From positions 1-62,032 of the forward strand of contig CADADN010000014.1 in NCBI GenBank assembly GCA_902786665.1: 62,032 nt of DNA, given 5' to 3'. Positions 50,291 through 59,543 of the stretch are shown here, piece after piece. The first letter of the stretch is position 1. Each line of letters starts with the position of its first letter. The stretch is from an uncultured Prevotellaceae bacterium. GTDB lineage: Bacteria; Bacteroidota; Bacteroidia; Bacteroidales; Bacteroidaceae. The position numbers and the translations under genes were made by a program. Under the pieces are notes generated by a model. That model was not told the origin of the DNA. It made no database searches and saw nothing but the letters and a program-made list of their open reading frames with translations.

Positions 50291-52690
50291 ATGAATAGTT
50301 ATCTGAAGTTTCTTAGCCGTCACAGGCTGTTTACCTTTATCAATATCGTTGGGCTGTGCCTGTCGATGGCTTTCCTCTTGTTGTTAGGCGACCTCATCTA
50401 TCGTCAGACGACGGTGGAGAACTACCAGACACGAGCAGACCGCACATTCGTATTGGGCAATGAGATGTGCATGATGTCAAACTTCCGCGTAGGCGAGCGG
50501 CTGAAAGACCGCTTCCCAGAAGTGGAGGATTGGTGCTCCATTGCCGGCTACAATATGACGTTTAGCATTGGAGGACAGAAGGCAGACACCAAAGTGCTTG
50601 TTGCAGGGTCCAATTTCTTCACATTCTTCGACTATCGGCTTCTGACGGGAGACCGCAGCAAGGTGCTCAGCGCGCCCAACCAGATAGTGGTGAGCAAGTC
50701 GTTTGCGCAGCGCTATTGGCCTGATGAAAGTCCTATTGGGAAAGAGATGGTGTTGGGAGACGATGGTACGTTCTTAGGGGAAACAAACAACGAGAATGGT
50801 CGTATCACCTACACCGTCAGCGGCATAATGGATGACTTCGACCGCTCCATTATTCCCGACGGATACGAATGCATATTCAACGTGGAGAATCTGCGCCACT
50901 TCCACTATTCGGCATACGATGAGCAGATGAATAATGCCAGTTGTTGTATATTGTTCTTGATGGAACGTGACGGCTGTGACCTGCGGAGCAAAATCAGTGC
51001 CATGCGCGACTATCTGAAGACTTTCTTCTGGATCTATCAGATGGAGGCCGCAAAGGAACTGACACTCACCCCGCTGTCCATGCTCTATTACGATGCCATG
51101 GAGTGTTCGTTAGGACCAGAAGATATCAATCACGGCAGTAGGGAGATGGCCCACCTTTATGTAGTTGTTGCCCTGTTGGTGCTGGTGTTCGCCATATTCA
51201 ACTATGTGAACCTGAGTGTGTCGCTCACCACGGAGCGGTCGAAGGAGATGGCCACCCGACGGCTCCTTGGTTCGTCGCGGCTGCAGGTCTTCGCAAAACT
51301 CATCGGCGAGAGCATAGGCTTCACTGCTGTGGCATTCTTGCTGGCTTACCTGTTGGCACTGGCACTGCAAGACAAAGCGACAGAGATGGCAGATTGCCAC
51401 TTGGACCTGCTGAAGGACACAGGCCTCACGGCCGGCATCGGTTTCATTGCCTTCATCGCTATGGCGGGTCTGCTGGCCGGTTTCGTACCCGCCTCGGTGC
51501 TCAGCGGCTACCAGCCTATCGACATCGTGCGAGGCACGTTCCGCCGCCGCGTGCGTCAGCGTTGGAGCCACGTGTTGATGGTGCTGCAGGCCGTCTTTGC
51601 CATTGTCATGCTTACCATCACACTGTTGCTTGGCAGCAGCATCCATGAGCGAATGAACCGCCCGTTGGGTTACGACACCGAAAACATCCTCGAGACTTGG
51701 GACATCGTCAGCCTCAATGAAAGCCAGCGGCAGACATTCCGCAGCAAATTGCTTGCATTGCCAGAGGTGGAAGCAGTTGGCTTCGGCTATGGCACACCCC
51801 TTGAGGGATTGGAGAACATGACAGTTTCTGCCGATGATGGAACCGTGGTCAGCCAACGGCTGCTGATGGGCGACAGTTGTTTCTATAATATTCTCAACAT
51901 CCACCCTGATAGGACCTACACAGATAATGGCGTGGGTGTCAACCACCAACTGCTACGACAGTTCGGAAAGCACGATGACGAAAGGAAAATAGTAACAGCA
52001 GACGGAAAGGTAAACCTTGAAGTGGGAGCTGTCTATCCAGATATGGTTTACCAGAACGTGATGCGTGAGGAGGAGCATCCTACGCCGTTTTTAATTTTCA
52101 ATGTAGATGAATTCCACGATGACACAGACGACTATGTAAACAGAAGGTATGGAAAGCCCCGTCTTGGACTTGTAAAATACCATGGTGAGCGTAAAAAGGT
52201 GGAGGAGGCCATCAAACAGCATATAAGCTCAGTTACAGGTCATGATGCAGAAGATGTCCACTCGCTCAGTCAACTTCATCAGGAGTGGTATGAGGCTTAC
52301 GAACGGTTCCTCAGTGTGCTGATGGTCTTCACCATCGTAGCCCTGCTGATAGCGGTCCTCGGCCTGATGGCCATGAACAGTTATTTCGTGGGTCAACGTC
52401 GGCGCGAGATAGCCATCCGTCGTGTCTTTGGTGCTGAAATAAGCAGCATCACCCTGCGCCTGCTCCTTACTGTAGTCATCCAATCACTTGTAGCCATGGT
52501 TATCGCAATCCCCCTTTCTTGTTGGCTGGCTCCGATGGTGAGCAGCATATCTGGTCTTACCATCCGTATGGAGTTGATGCCATTGCTGTTCTCCATTGTC
52601 ATCGTTCTCGCGGTCAATCTGCTGACAGCTGCTTTCCAAAGCTGGCATGCCGCCAACGAGAATCCCGTCAACTGCATCAAAAACGAGTAA
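50291..52690 (+). CDS. ABC transporter permease, MacB/FtsX type (copy 1)
   Basis: 799 residues. N-terminal helix (RLFTFINIVGLCLSMAFLLL) and a MacB-PCD periplasmic domain. The FtsX helices appear twice (VVVALLVLVFAIFNYVNLSV, VFTIVALLIAVLGLMAMNSY) with the coupling motif RRREIAIRRVFGAE. Ends SWHAANENPVNCIKNE. Double-FtsX architecture as in Bacteroidota efflux permeases. 12 nt after the adaptor gene; exports an unidentified substrate such as a peptide, macrolide or lipid. Confidence 0.92.
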   Translation: MNSYLKFLSRHRLFTFINIVGLCLSMAFLLLLGDLIYRQTTVENYQTRADRTFVLGNEMCMMSNFRVGERLKDRFPEVEDWCSIAGYNMTFSIGGQKADTKVLVAGSNFFTFFDYRLLTGDRSKVLSAPNQIVVSKSFAQRYWPDESPIGKEMVLGDDGTFLGETNNENGRITYTVSGIMDDFDRSIIPDGYECIFNVENLRHFHYSAYDEQMNNASCCILFLMERDGCDLRSKISAMRDYLKTFFWIYQMEAAKELTLTPLSMLYYDAMECSLGPEDINHGSREMAHLYVVVALLVLVFAIFNYVNLSVSLTTERSKEMATRRLLGSSRLQVFAKLIGESIGFTAVAFLLAYLLALALQDKATEMADCHLDLLKDTGLTAGIGFIAFIAMAGLLAGFVPASVLSGYQPIDIVRGTFRRRVRQRWSHVLMVLQAVFAIVMLTITLLLGSSIHERMNRPLGYDTENILETWDIVSLNESQRQTFRSKLLALPEVEAVGFGYGTPLEGLENMTVSADDGTVVSQRLLMGDSCFYNILNIHPDRTYTDNGVGVNHQLLRQFGKHDDERKIVTADGKVNLEVGAVYPDMVYQNVMREEEHPTPFLIFNVDEFHDDTDDYVNRRYGKPRLGLVKYHGERKKVEEAIKQHISSVTGHDAEDVHSLSQLHQEWYEAYERFLSVLMVFTIVALLIAVLGLMAMNSYFVGQRRREIAIRRVFGAEISSITLRLLLTVVIQSLVAMVIAIPLSCWLAPMVSSISGLTIRMELMPLLFSIVIVLAVNLLTAAFQSWHAANENPVNCIKNE

Positions 52691-52697
52691 GCTATCT

Positions 52698-52761
52698 CCT
52701 TTTGGGTAGATTTCGCCTGAAATGTTTTCCTGTATCAATAGATAATTGTATTTTGGCATCG
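52698..52761 (+). repeat. Degenerate copy of the 3'-flank/promoter found at 56012-56074
   Basis: TAGATTTCGCCTGAAATG, then TCAATAGATAATTGTAT and GGCATCG, matching the last hairpin repeat plus promoter of the ATPase gene. The -7 box here is TATTTTGG instead of TATCTTTG. Part of a 710-nt gene-free stretch (52691-53402) that looks like the wreck of a duplicated module. Confidence 0.6.
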
Positions 52762-52970
52762 TACAAATAGTATCATACCAAAGGTAAAATACTAAAAGTA
52801 AAACCAAAACAATCCAAAGAGGAAAACATACAAACCAAGAAATTCATTTATATACGAGGGATACGAAGGCCCAGACTATTTATGCTATAGGAAAGAGAGA
52901 AAGAAAATATTATCTCAAGTTGTAGAGTACTTCTTCTATTTTTCTTTTGTACATAACTTAATGGTTACAT

Positions 52971-53053
52971 TTTTCTAGGCGACTTTTTTGTCTGTTGCAA
53001 CACTTTTCTAGGCGACTTTTCGCTGCAAATATACACTTTTCTAGGCGACTTTT
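52971..53053. repeat. Three copies of a 17-bp sequence at 33-bp spacing
   Basis: TTTTCTAGGCGACTTTT at 52971, 53004 and 53037, exactly 33 bp apart, separated by 16-bp non-identical segments. The period is about three DNA turns. Could be a binding-site array. Too short and AT-rich for a CRISPR. Confidence 0.8.
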
Positions 53054-53309
53054 CAAGGAACCAACCATTTCTCTTTAGTTAACATCATTTAATATCACAA
53101 CGTGCGGAAGTCAAATTTTTCAAATATTATTGTTAGATTTCAAAATGATTGGATAACTATTCTTGGTAACAACTCTATAAGATTTGTATGATTTACTTTC
53201 CCTGAACAATGACCATTGGTTCTGCCCGTTAGGGTGTTCTAAATAATATTCGCTGTTAAAACGAACCTGACATCAATAGAACCACTGTCAAAGAATCATA
53301 CGTCGAACC

Positions 53310-53324
53310 GTCTAATTATTAGAC
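53310..53324. promoter_or_regulatory. Palindromic operator GTCTAATTATTAGAC
   Basis: Perfect 15-bp palindrome about 50 nt upstream of the -7 box at 53375. Identical to 57721-57735. Confidence 0.65.
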
Positions 53325-53374
53325 AATCCGTCTCCGCCGGTGTGAAAAACGCTGGCGGTTTTGTTTTTATAGCA

Positions 53375-53382
53375 TAACTTTG
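53375..53382 (+). promoter_or_regulatory. -7 promoter element (TAACTTTG)
   Basis: TAnnTTTG followed by CACTATC, in a block of about 110 bp closely repeated at 57703-57813; drives the permease remnant and copy 2. Confidence 0.7.
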
Positions 53383-53402
53383 CACTATCAAAACAAAAAC
53401 GT

Positions 53403-53488
53403 ATGAAGAGTTTTCCCTGCTCACCGTTGTCGTCCAAAGCTGGCGCGCTGTGTCTGAGAATCCCGAGAACAGTTTCAAAACAGAATAA
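53403..53488 (+). pseudogene. Permease micro-remnant 1
   Basis: Only the start (ATGAAGAGTTTT) and the last 75 or so bases of a permease gene remain (frame TVVVQSWRAVSENPENSFKTE), joined out of frame at TTTCCCTGCTCACCG. The intervening 2.3 kb is gone. It sits 12 nt before permease copy 2 behind a good promoter. Confidence 0.8.
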
Positions 53489-53500
53489 ATACATTGGTAT

Positions 53501-55885
53501 ATGAACATCTTCAGAAACATGCTTTACATGGCCCGTCGTTTCAAGATGGCTACGATGCTCAACTTCATAGGACTGATAGTAGCGTTCTCTGCTTGCTATC
53601 TCTTCCTGACGCAAGTCATCTATAATCATTCTTATAATAAAGGGTTGGCCAACTATCAACAGTTGTATCGTGTAGAAGTGCCTGCGCTATTCGACCACAG
53701 CAAGTGGCAGTCGAACGTAAATCGCTTATTGGCCGACGAACTGGCCAAGTTGCCTCAGGTAGAGAGCATGGCCTTGTTGTTGTGTTGGCCTAACGTTTGG
53801 CAGTTTACGAAAGACGGTACGGAGTTTACTTTCAAAGGATGTGATGTCAACAATGATGCGTTGACGACATTGGCTCCCCGTCTGGTTGACGGCAGACTTG
53901 ATTGGGAGGATGACGATCAGACAGGAGTGATAATCCCCGCCTCGGTTGCCATGACATATTTTGGCTCTGTTCAAGTGGCTGGCCGCCGTATGCAGCATGA
54001 TAAAAACAGCGTCGTGGTGCGTGGCGTTTATGAAGATTTCCCAGAGAACAGCATTGTCGAAAACTGTGTTTACGGCAATATGGGAAAAGATAACGAGGGC
54101 AACTTCCAGAACTACAATTACAATTGTTATCTTCGCCTAAGAGAGCAGATGGATATAGACAAAGCAAAGCAACTCATCCTTGCCCCATTGGTAGAAAAGA
54201 TACATCAGTTGTATAAAGAACATGGGAGAGAGGATCTATGGGATGAAGCCGAGGCAAAAGAAAAGTGGAATCTGCGCCTTCAACCTCTCACGGATACTTG
54301 GTTCTCTGGTGTTGACCCTGAGCATGACAGGGGAAACAAGACCGTTGACTGGATTCTCCAACTGTCGTGTTTGTTAGTTATGATGATCGCTGCCATCAAT
54401 TTCCTCAATTTCACGCTGGCCGAGAGTCCCATGCGCATCAAGAGCATCAATACCCGACGCGTGCTGGGCAGTTCTGTGACATCGCTTTGTCTGAACATCA
54501 TAGGTGAGACTATTTGTATTTCGTTGTTGGCATTTTTCCTGGCGGTCGTGGCTTGTTATCTGCTTTCCCAATGGCCCTTCATCAGCGAACTCTTCGTTGG
54601 CAGCATCACCTTGGGCGACCATCTGTGGCTGATACTCGGTATTGGACTGGCTTCTATCGTTGTAGGTATGATGGCGGGTGTCTATCCGGCTTTCTATGCC
54701 ACCGGTTTCCAGCCTGCACTTGTCTTGAAGGGATCCTTCGGACTCACGCCTAAAGGTCGCCAACTACGCACATTGCTGCTCTGTCTGCAGTTCTTCATTA
54801 CCAGTGTGATGGTGGTCTATATCGGCATCCTCTATCTGCAAAGCCACTACATCTTCACCTCTGATTATGGTTACGATAAAGATGAGGTGCTGTATGCGGA
54901 TACTTGGGAACTGCTCGACAAGCACGAAGCCTTGCGCTCAGAGTTGATGCAGCAGACGGGTATCGTAGATGTGGCATACTCACAGTTCTCGTTGGGAAGC
55001 AGCGACAGTTATATGAGTTGGGGGCGTTCTGACAAGAACCATCAGGTGCAATTTGTGGCACTGCCCGTAGATTGGCATTATCTCCGTACGATGGGTATCG
55101 AGGTGATTGAAGGGCGCGATTTCAATGAGCACGATGGTGACTGCTATATCATCAATGAGGCCGCCCGTAAGAAATGGGATTGGGTGGAGATGGACAAGAA
55201 GTTGCTTGATGAAGATGTGGAAATGACCGTTGTCGGTGTCTGTCGCAACGTACGCTTTGCCTCTACCCGTGTCGACAATAATGACTCACCCATGGTTTTC
55301 CTGGTTTATGGTGAGAAATATATAAGCAACGGATGGGCCAACAATCTTGGTGTGATGAATGTCCGTGTGGCGGCTGGTATAGACAAGGTTGCGATGCGAC
55401 AGAAAATCAAGGACATCTGTATGAAGATGGGTGCCAAGCATGAACCGGAGGTAAAAATCCTCAATCAGCAACTGGAGGATACTTACCAAGAGGAGTTTCG
55501 CTTTATCCGTCAAGTGATGGTGTTCTCGGTCATCTGTCTTATCATCACCCTGATAGGCGTCTTCTGTATGACGATGTTCGAGACGGAGTACCGCCGCAAG
55601 GAGATTGGCATCCGCAAGGTCTTTGGCTCCACCACCTCCGAGGTGCTTCGCTTGCTCTGTCATCGCTATGTCTGGCTGCTCGTCGGTAGTTTCATCATTG
55701 CGGCTCCACTGGCGTGGTACATCGGCAGTCAGTGGCTCCAGGGATTTGCTGAGCGCACACCCATCTATTGGTGGCTCTTTCCACTGGCATTTCTCGCCGT
55801 CGGCATCGTCACTCTTGCCACCGTCATCGTCCAAAGCTGGCGCGCTGCCAATGAGAATCCGGTCAACAGTATTAAGACGGAATAG
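53501..55885 (+). CDS. ABC transporter permease, MacB/FtsX type (copy 2)
   Basis: 794 residues, same architecture as copy 1 but clearly diverged. N-terminal helix (MLNFIGLIVAFSACYLFL), periplasmic MacB-PCD domain, FtsX helices (LSCLLVMMIAAINFLNFTLA; VMVFSVICLIITLIGVFCMT), motif YRRKEIGIRKVFGST, end SWRAANENPVNSIKTE. It probably pairs with copy 1 and the ATPase at 58052. Has its own regulated promoter upstream. Confidence 0.92.
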   Translation: MNIFRNMLYMARRFKMATMLNFIGLIVAFSACYLFLTQVIYNHSYNKGLANYQQLYRVEVPALFDHSKWQSNVNRLLADELAKLPQVESMALLLCWPNVWQFTKDGTEFTFKGCDVNNDALTTLAPRLVDGRLDWEDDDQTGVIIPASVAMTYFGSVQVAGRRMQHDKNSVVVRGVYEDFPENSIVENCVYGNMGKDNEGNFQNYNYNCYLRLREQMDIDKAKQLILAPLVEKIHQLYKEHGREDLWDEAEAKEKWNLRLQPLTDTWFSGVDPEHDRGNKTVDWILQLSCLLVMMIAAINFLNFTLAESPMRIKSINTRRVLGSSVTSLCLNIIGETICISLLAFFLAVVACYLLSQWPFISELFVGSITLGDHLWLILGIGLASIVVGMMAGVYPAFYATGFQPALVLKGSFGLTPKGRQLRTLLLCLQFFITSVMVVYIGILYLQSHYIFTSDYGYDKDEVLYADTWELLDKHEALRSELMQQTGIVDVAYSQFSLGSSDSYMSWGRSDKNHQVQFVALPVDWHYLRTMGIEVIEGRDFNEHDGDCYIINEAARKKWDWVEMDKKLLDEDVEMTVVGVCRNVRFASTRVDNNDSPMVFLVYGEKYISNGWANNLGVMNVRVAAGIDKVAMRQKIKDICMKMGAKHEPEVKILNQQLEDTYQEEFRFIRQVMVFSVICLIITLIGVFCMTMFETEYRRKEIGIRKVFGSTTSEVLRLLCHRYVWLLVGSFIIAAPLAWYIGSQWLQGFAERTPIYWWLFPLAFLAVGIVTLATVIVQSWRAANENPVNSIKTE

Positions 55886-55890
55886 AAAAA

Positions 55891-56030
55891 GGGCGAAATC
55901 TATCCATTTTTAGTTGGATTTCGCCCAAAATAAGCATATAACGGGCGAAATCTGCCCATTTTTAGGTGGATTTCGCCCAAAATGAGCATATATCGAGCGA
56001 AATCTATCCATTTTTGGTTAGATTTCGCCC
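55891..56030. repeat. Three 52-bp tandem hairpin repeats
   Basis: Units at 55891, 55943 and 55995, each a perfect or near-perfect inverted repeat GGGCGAAATC, 16-nt loop, GATTTCGCCC. They start right after permease copy 2 and end just ahead of the ATPase promoter. Consistent with a transcription barrier or RNA element; one partial copy lies at 52698. Confidence 0.85.
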
Positions 56031-56060
56031 GAAATGTTTTCCTATGTCAATAGATAATTG

Positions 56061-56068
56061 TATCTTTG
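56061..56068 (+). promoter_or_regulatory. -7 promoter element (TATCTTTG) for the AAA ATPase
   Basis: TAnnTTTG followed by CATCG, 28 nt before ATG 56096. Confidence 0.75.
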
Positions 56069-56095
56069 CATCGTATTTTTAACCCAACAGTGAAA

Positions 56096-57523
56096 ATGGA
56101 AACCATCATCGGAAGAGAAGTGGAGATGAAGAGACTATCGACAGCAGTAAATAGTCCCAGACCAGAGTTCGTGGCTCTTTACGGCCGAAGGCGTGTTGGC
56201 AAGACTTTTTTGATCAACCAGATGTTTAAGAACCAGTACGCTTTCAAGATGACGGGGGTTATCGAAGGCTCGCTGAAAGATCAATTCACAGCCTTTGCCG
56301 ATGCTATGTCTGATTATGGCCTCGATATGCCAGAACGACCCAAAGATTGGATGCAGGCTTTTATCATGCTGAAAAACGCATTAAAGACCAAAATGAGCAC
56401 TTATGAACGATGTGTTATCTTCATCGACGAACTTCCTGCCATGGATGCGGAAGGATCGAATGTGGCTGGTGCTATTGGCTATTTCTGGAACAATTGGGCC
56501 TGCCTGTATGACAATATTGTATTCATCATCTGTGGAAGTGCCACAAGTTGGATGATAACCAACGTCATAGATAGCAAAGGGGGATTGCACGACCGCATTA
56601 CCATCGAGATGCCCGTTCATCCATTCACACTAAAGGAGACTGAAGCATATCTCGAAGACCGGCATTTCGAATGGAATCGTCAGATGACACTGCAAGCCTA
56701 TATGGTCTTTGGTGGCATACCTTATTATCTGAGTCTGCTTGATCAAGGAGAGAGTCTGGTACAAAATGTGGATCGTCTCTTCTTCAGTCAAGACACTCAG
56801 ATGCGCCGCGAATTTCGCCGGCTTTTCAATACCCTCTACAAGAAGCCCGACAAATACATAGATATTATCAAGGCTCTCAGTAAAAGTCATAAGGGAATGA
56901 CCAGAGAGGAACTGGCTGCATCACTGAAATGTGCTAATAACGGACATCTTGGGAAGCGACTGGAAGACCTTGTGTATTGCGACTTGATACGCAAGAATAT
57001 TGTTCGCGAGAAGGAAATCAAACAGAAGGACGCCATATATCAGTTGTGTGATTTCTTCTGCCTATTCTATCTGACATTCATCGGCAAGGCTATGGTGGAG
57101 CAACAATTCTGGGCACACCATATCAACACTCCCCCAATCAATACATGGATGGGACTCACCTACGAGCGAATCTGCATGGCACATATACAGCAGATAAAGC
57201 ATGCTTTACGTATTGATGCCATATCTACTCTGAATTATTCGTGGCGAAGCAAAAACTCTCAACCTGCAGCACAGATTGATATCATCCTTGAGCGGGCAGA
57301 CCGAATTGTGAATATCTGTGAGGTGAAGTACAGTCTGGATGAATACGAACTGGACAAGGATGAATATGAAAGGATATGCAAACGCAGGAATGCTTTTATT
57401 CAAGAGACGGGACTGCGCCATACACCTTGGCTTACGTTGATTACGACGGAAGGCGTGGCTCATGGCAAATACTCTGAAATGATTCAGAGTCAGGTGCGAT
57501 TAGATGATTTGTTCGTGATTTAA
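56096..57523 (+). CDS. AAA family ATPase with C-terminal nuclease-like (DUF234) domain
   Basis: 475 residues from ATG 56096 (ETIIGREVEMKRLSTAVNS). Walker A is LYGRRRVGKTFLINQ, Walker B CVIFIDELPAMD, followed by a sensor-like IICGSATSW. Then a winged-helix segment (GMTREELAASLKCANNGHLG) and a C-terminal PD-(D/E)xK-like core (AAQIDIILERADRIVNICEVKYS). This is the archaeal-type STAND-like ATPase/DUF234 family widespread in Bacteroidota, of uncertain role and often associated with mobile or defence DNA. It interrupts the efflux locus. Confidence 0.85.
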   Translation: METIIGREVEMKRLSTAVNSPRPEFVALYGRRRVGKTFLINQMFKNQYAFKMTGVIEGSLKDQFTAFADAMSDYGLDMPERPKDWMQAFIMLKNALKTKMSTYERCVIFIDELPAMDAEGSNVAGAIGYFWNNWACLYDNIVFIICGSATSWMITNVIDSKGGLHDRITIEMPVHPFTLKETEAYLEDRHFEWNRQMTLQAYMVFGGIPYYLSLLDQGESLVQNVDRLFFSQDTQMRREFRRLFNTLYKKPDKYIDIIKALSKSHKGMTREELAASLKCANNGHLGKRLEDLVYCDLIRKNIVREKEIKQKDAIYQLCDFFCLFYLTFIGKAMVEQQFWAHHINTPPINTWMGLTYERICMAHIQQIKHALRIDAISTLNYSWRSKNSQPAAQIDIILERADRIVNICEVKYSLDEYELDKDEYERICKRRNAFIQETGLRHTPWLTLITTEGVAHGKYSEMIQSQVRLDDLFVI

Positions 57524-57720
57524 CCATTTTTTTGGTCAGATTTCGCTCATATTATTTGTACGTCTCGACAGAATTGCATATCATTGAAGCGATTTTTGTT
57601 TATTGAGATGAACAAATGACTGCATAAAGTGTTTACGATGATTAACACTTTGATGCAAAAAGTGACCCTTTGGGCTTTTGGGTTCCTCTATTAATCTGTC
57701 TAATAATCATACGTCGAACC

Positions 57721-57735
57721 GTCTAATTATTAGAC
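57721..57735. promoter_or_regulatory. Palindromic operator GTCTAATTATTAGAC (second copy)
   Basis: Identical to 53310-53324, with a further partial site GTCTAATAAT about 20 nt upstream (57698-57707). Confidence 0.65.
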
Positions 57736-57785
57736 AATCAGTTTCCGCTGGTGTGAAAAACGCTGGCGGATTTGTTTTTATAGTG

Positions 57786-57793
57786 TAAATTTG
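57786..57793 (+). promoter_or_regulatory. -7 promoter element (TAAATTTG)
   Basis: TAnnTTTG followed by CACTATC, the same context as 53375; reads into the second permease remnant and the ABC ATPase. Confidence 0.7.
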
Positions 57794-57813
57794 CACTATC
57801 AAAACAAAAACGA

Positions 57814-58048
57814 ATGAGAAGTTTTTTCAGATTTCTGTCGCGCAACAAGCTATATACTTTGATTAATATAGCCGGGTTGGTGGTGTCGTTGATGTTCATC
57901 ATCCTGATGGGAGACAACACCTGGCGGCAGTATAGCATCGACTCTTGGCATAAGAATGCAGAGCTTCATCATTTCCCTGCTCACCGTTGTCGTCCAGAGC
58001 TGGTGCGCTGCTTCTGAGAATCCGATCAATAATATTAAAACAGAATAA
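57814..58048 (+). pseudogene. Permease micro-remnant 2
   Basis: Keeps about 53 N-terminal codons (RSFFRFLSRNKLYTLINIAG and the first membrane helix), then jumps at TTTCCCTGCTCACCG, out of frame, to the last 23 codons (LLTVVVQSWCAASENP). About 2.2 kb has been lost. Ends 3 nt before the ABC ATPase ATG, so it may now act only as a transcribed leader. Confidence 0.82.
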
Positions 58049-58051
58049 AAT

Positions 58052-58726
58052 ATGATTAAACTTGAAAACATTCAGAAGGTCTTCCGCACTGAAGAGGTGG
58101 AGACCGTAGCATTGGGCGGTGTGTCGCTCGAAGTGAAGAAAGGGGAGTTCGTGGCCATCATGGGCCCGTCGGGTTGTGGCAAATCGACGTTGCTCAACAT
58201 TCTGGGACTGCTCGACAACCCCACCAGCGGAACCTACTTTCTCGATGGCGAGGAAGTGGGCAAACTGAAGGAAAGCCAACGCACCAAGGTTCGCAAAGGG
58301 CATATCGGCTTCGTGTTCCAAAGTTTCAACTTGATAGACGAACTGAACGTGGAGGAGAATGTGGAACTGCCACTCACTTATTTGGGCGTTTCCAAGAAGG
58401 AGCGCAGACAGCGTGTGGAGGAGGTGCTGCGCCGCATGGCCATCTCGCATCGTGCCCATCATTTCCCACAGCAACTCTCAGGTGGCCAGCAGCAGCGTGT
58501 GGCCATCGCCCGTGCCGTGGTGATGAATCCCAAACTGATTCTCGCCGACGAGCCGACAGGCAACCTCGACTCCAAAAATGGTTTGGAGGTGATGCAACTG
58601 CTCACCCAACTCAACCAGGAGGGCACCACCGTGGTGATGGTGACACACTCCGAGCGTGACGCAGGCTATGCCCAGCGCATCATCAACCTCCTCGATGGGC
58701 AGGTGGTGCCGGAAGTAAGGTTGTGA
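58052..58726 (+). CDS. ABC transporter ATP-binding protein (MacB/LolD type)
   Basis: 224 residues. Walker [11 protein letters not shown]-loop [13 protein letters not shown], signature [14 protein letters not shown], Walker [15 protein letters not shown]-loop MVTHSERDA. Stand-alone ATPase that would power the two FtsX-type permeases; with the HlyD and TolC genes it completes a tripartite efflux pump. Separated from them by the AAA ATPase insertion. Confidence 0.93.
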   Translation: MIKLENIQKVFRTEEVETVALGGVSLEVKKGEFVAIMGPSGCGKSTLLNILGLLDNPTSGTYFLDGEEVGKLKESQRTKVRKGHIGFVFQSFNLIDELNVEENVELPLTYLGVSKKERRQRVEEVLRRMAISHRAHHFPQQLSGGQQQRVAIARAVVMNPKLILADEPTGNLDSKNGLEVMQLLTQLNQEGTTVVMVTHSERDAGYAQRIINLLDGQVVPEVRL

Positions 58727-58771
58727 ATGGACCGCGAGAGTCCTCTTGTATATTTGGCTGAAGACTCCTAC

Positions 58772-59464
58772 TTATTTGCCTACAGGGCGAACACTGCGCC
58801 CATTGTAACGATAAGTAGTGTGTACACTCGTATAACCAGAGTCGAAAGTGAGTTCATTTGCCCTGGAAGCGTCGGATGTGCCCCAGGTGGACGACCAGTA
58901 GTTGCCGCTGCTGTCGGCAAGGATGCGAGAAGCACCATTACGGTTGCCCGCCGCGGGCAGGAAGATGCTTGCGCCGTTAGGGCCTGTGAAACGACGACCT
59001 TCCACGTCGTTGACCGACGTCCATTCAGAGGAGCAATTGTCAAGCAGTTCCCTAAACTGTTGAAGCGTTGGCATCTGCCATGATTCACCCCATTTCACGA
59101 GCGCTACGTCATGGGTGCCGCTGATGATGTCGCCGAAATCCTGTTCTTCTTCCGTATATTGCACATTCTCATCATACCAGCCATCCCCGTCGGTGTCGAC
59201 ACCGGTGCAATATTTATACGACTTGGGAGTGTAAGAGCTTTTCTCCTCGGTCTCGCCCCAAGCGTAATATTCACCAAAGGCTTCTGGAGTGTCGGCACCC
59301 ACATTGCAGCATGCCCATTTCGTACCACTTGGCAAACCCAGGTCAATCAAGTGGGGGTGTTTGTCATCGGGACAAGAACTTTGACTATTCTGGTTCACAT
59401 CCTGGGCTGAGACACTAACGCAGATAGCGCAAACAAACAAGATTGTAGAAATAATTTTTTTCAT
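58772..59464 (-). CDS. Exported FISUMP/DUF1566-like protein
   Basis: 230 residues. Signal peptide (KKIISTILFVCAICVSVSA), then HLIDLGLPSGTKWACCNVGA, AFGEYYAWGETEEK, WGESWQMPTLQQFRELLDNC, FLPAAGNRNGA, GNYWSSTWGTSDASRA and a C-terminal RSVRPVGK. This pattern is the Fibrobacter major paralogous / DUF1566 lectin-like domain very common in Prevotella. Envelope or secreted; ligand unknown. Confidence 0.85.
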   Translation of the reverse strand: MKKIISTILFVCAICVSVSAQDVNQNSQSSCPDDKHPHLIDLGLPSGTKWACCNVGADTPEAFGEYYAWGETEEKSSYTPKSYKYCTGVDTDGDGWYDENVQYTEEEQDFGDIISGTHDVALVKWGESWQMPTLQQFRELLDNCSSEWTSVNDVEGRRFTGPNGASIFLPAAGNRNGASRILADSSGNYWSSTWGTSDASRANELTFDSGYTSVHTTYRYNGRSVRPVGK

Positions 59465-59543
59465 ATGTAAATGATGAATTTTAGTTTTCTTTTCGGGGTT
59501 GATTTCCGTAACTTATTATGATACTGCAATCCCATCTCTTGTC

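Noticed and set aside
52971-53053. Mini CRISPR array
   Set aside because: Repeats of 17 bp with 16-bp intervals, three copies, no cas genes nearby.
53330-53356. Sigma-54 promoter (GG-N10-GC) before permease copy 2
   Set aside because: Only GG and GC match, the -14 TT is absent, the regulator lacks an AAA+ domain, and a good TAnnTTTG box lies just downstream.
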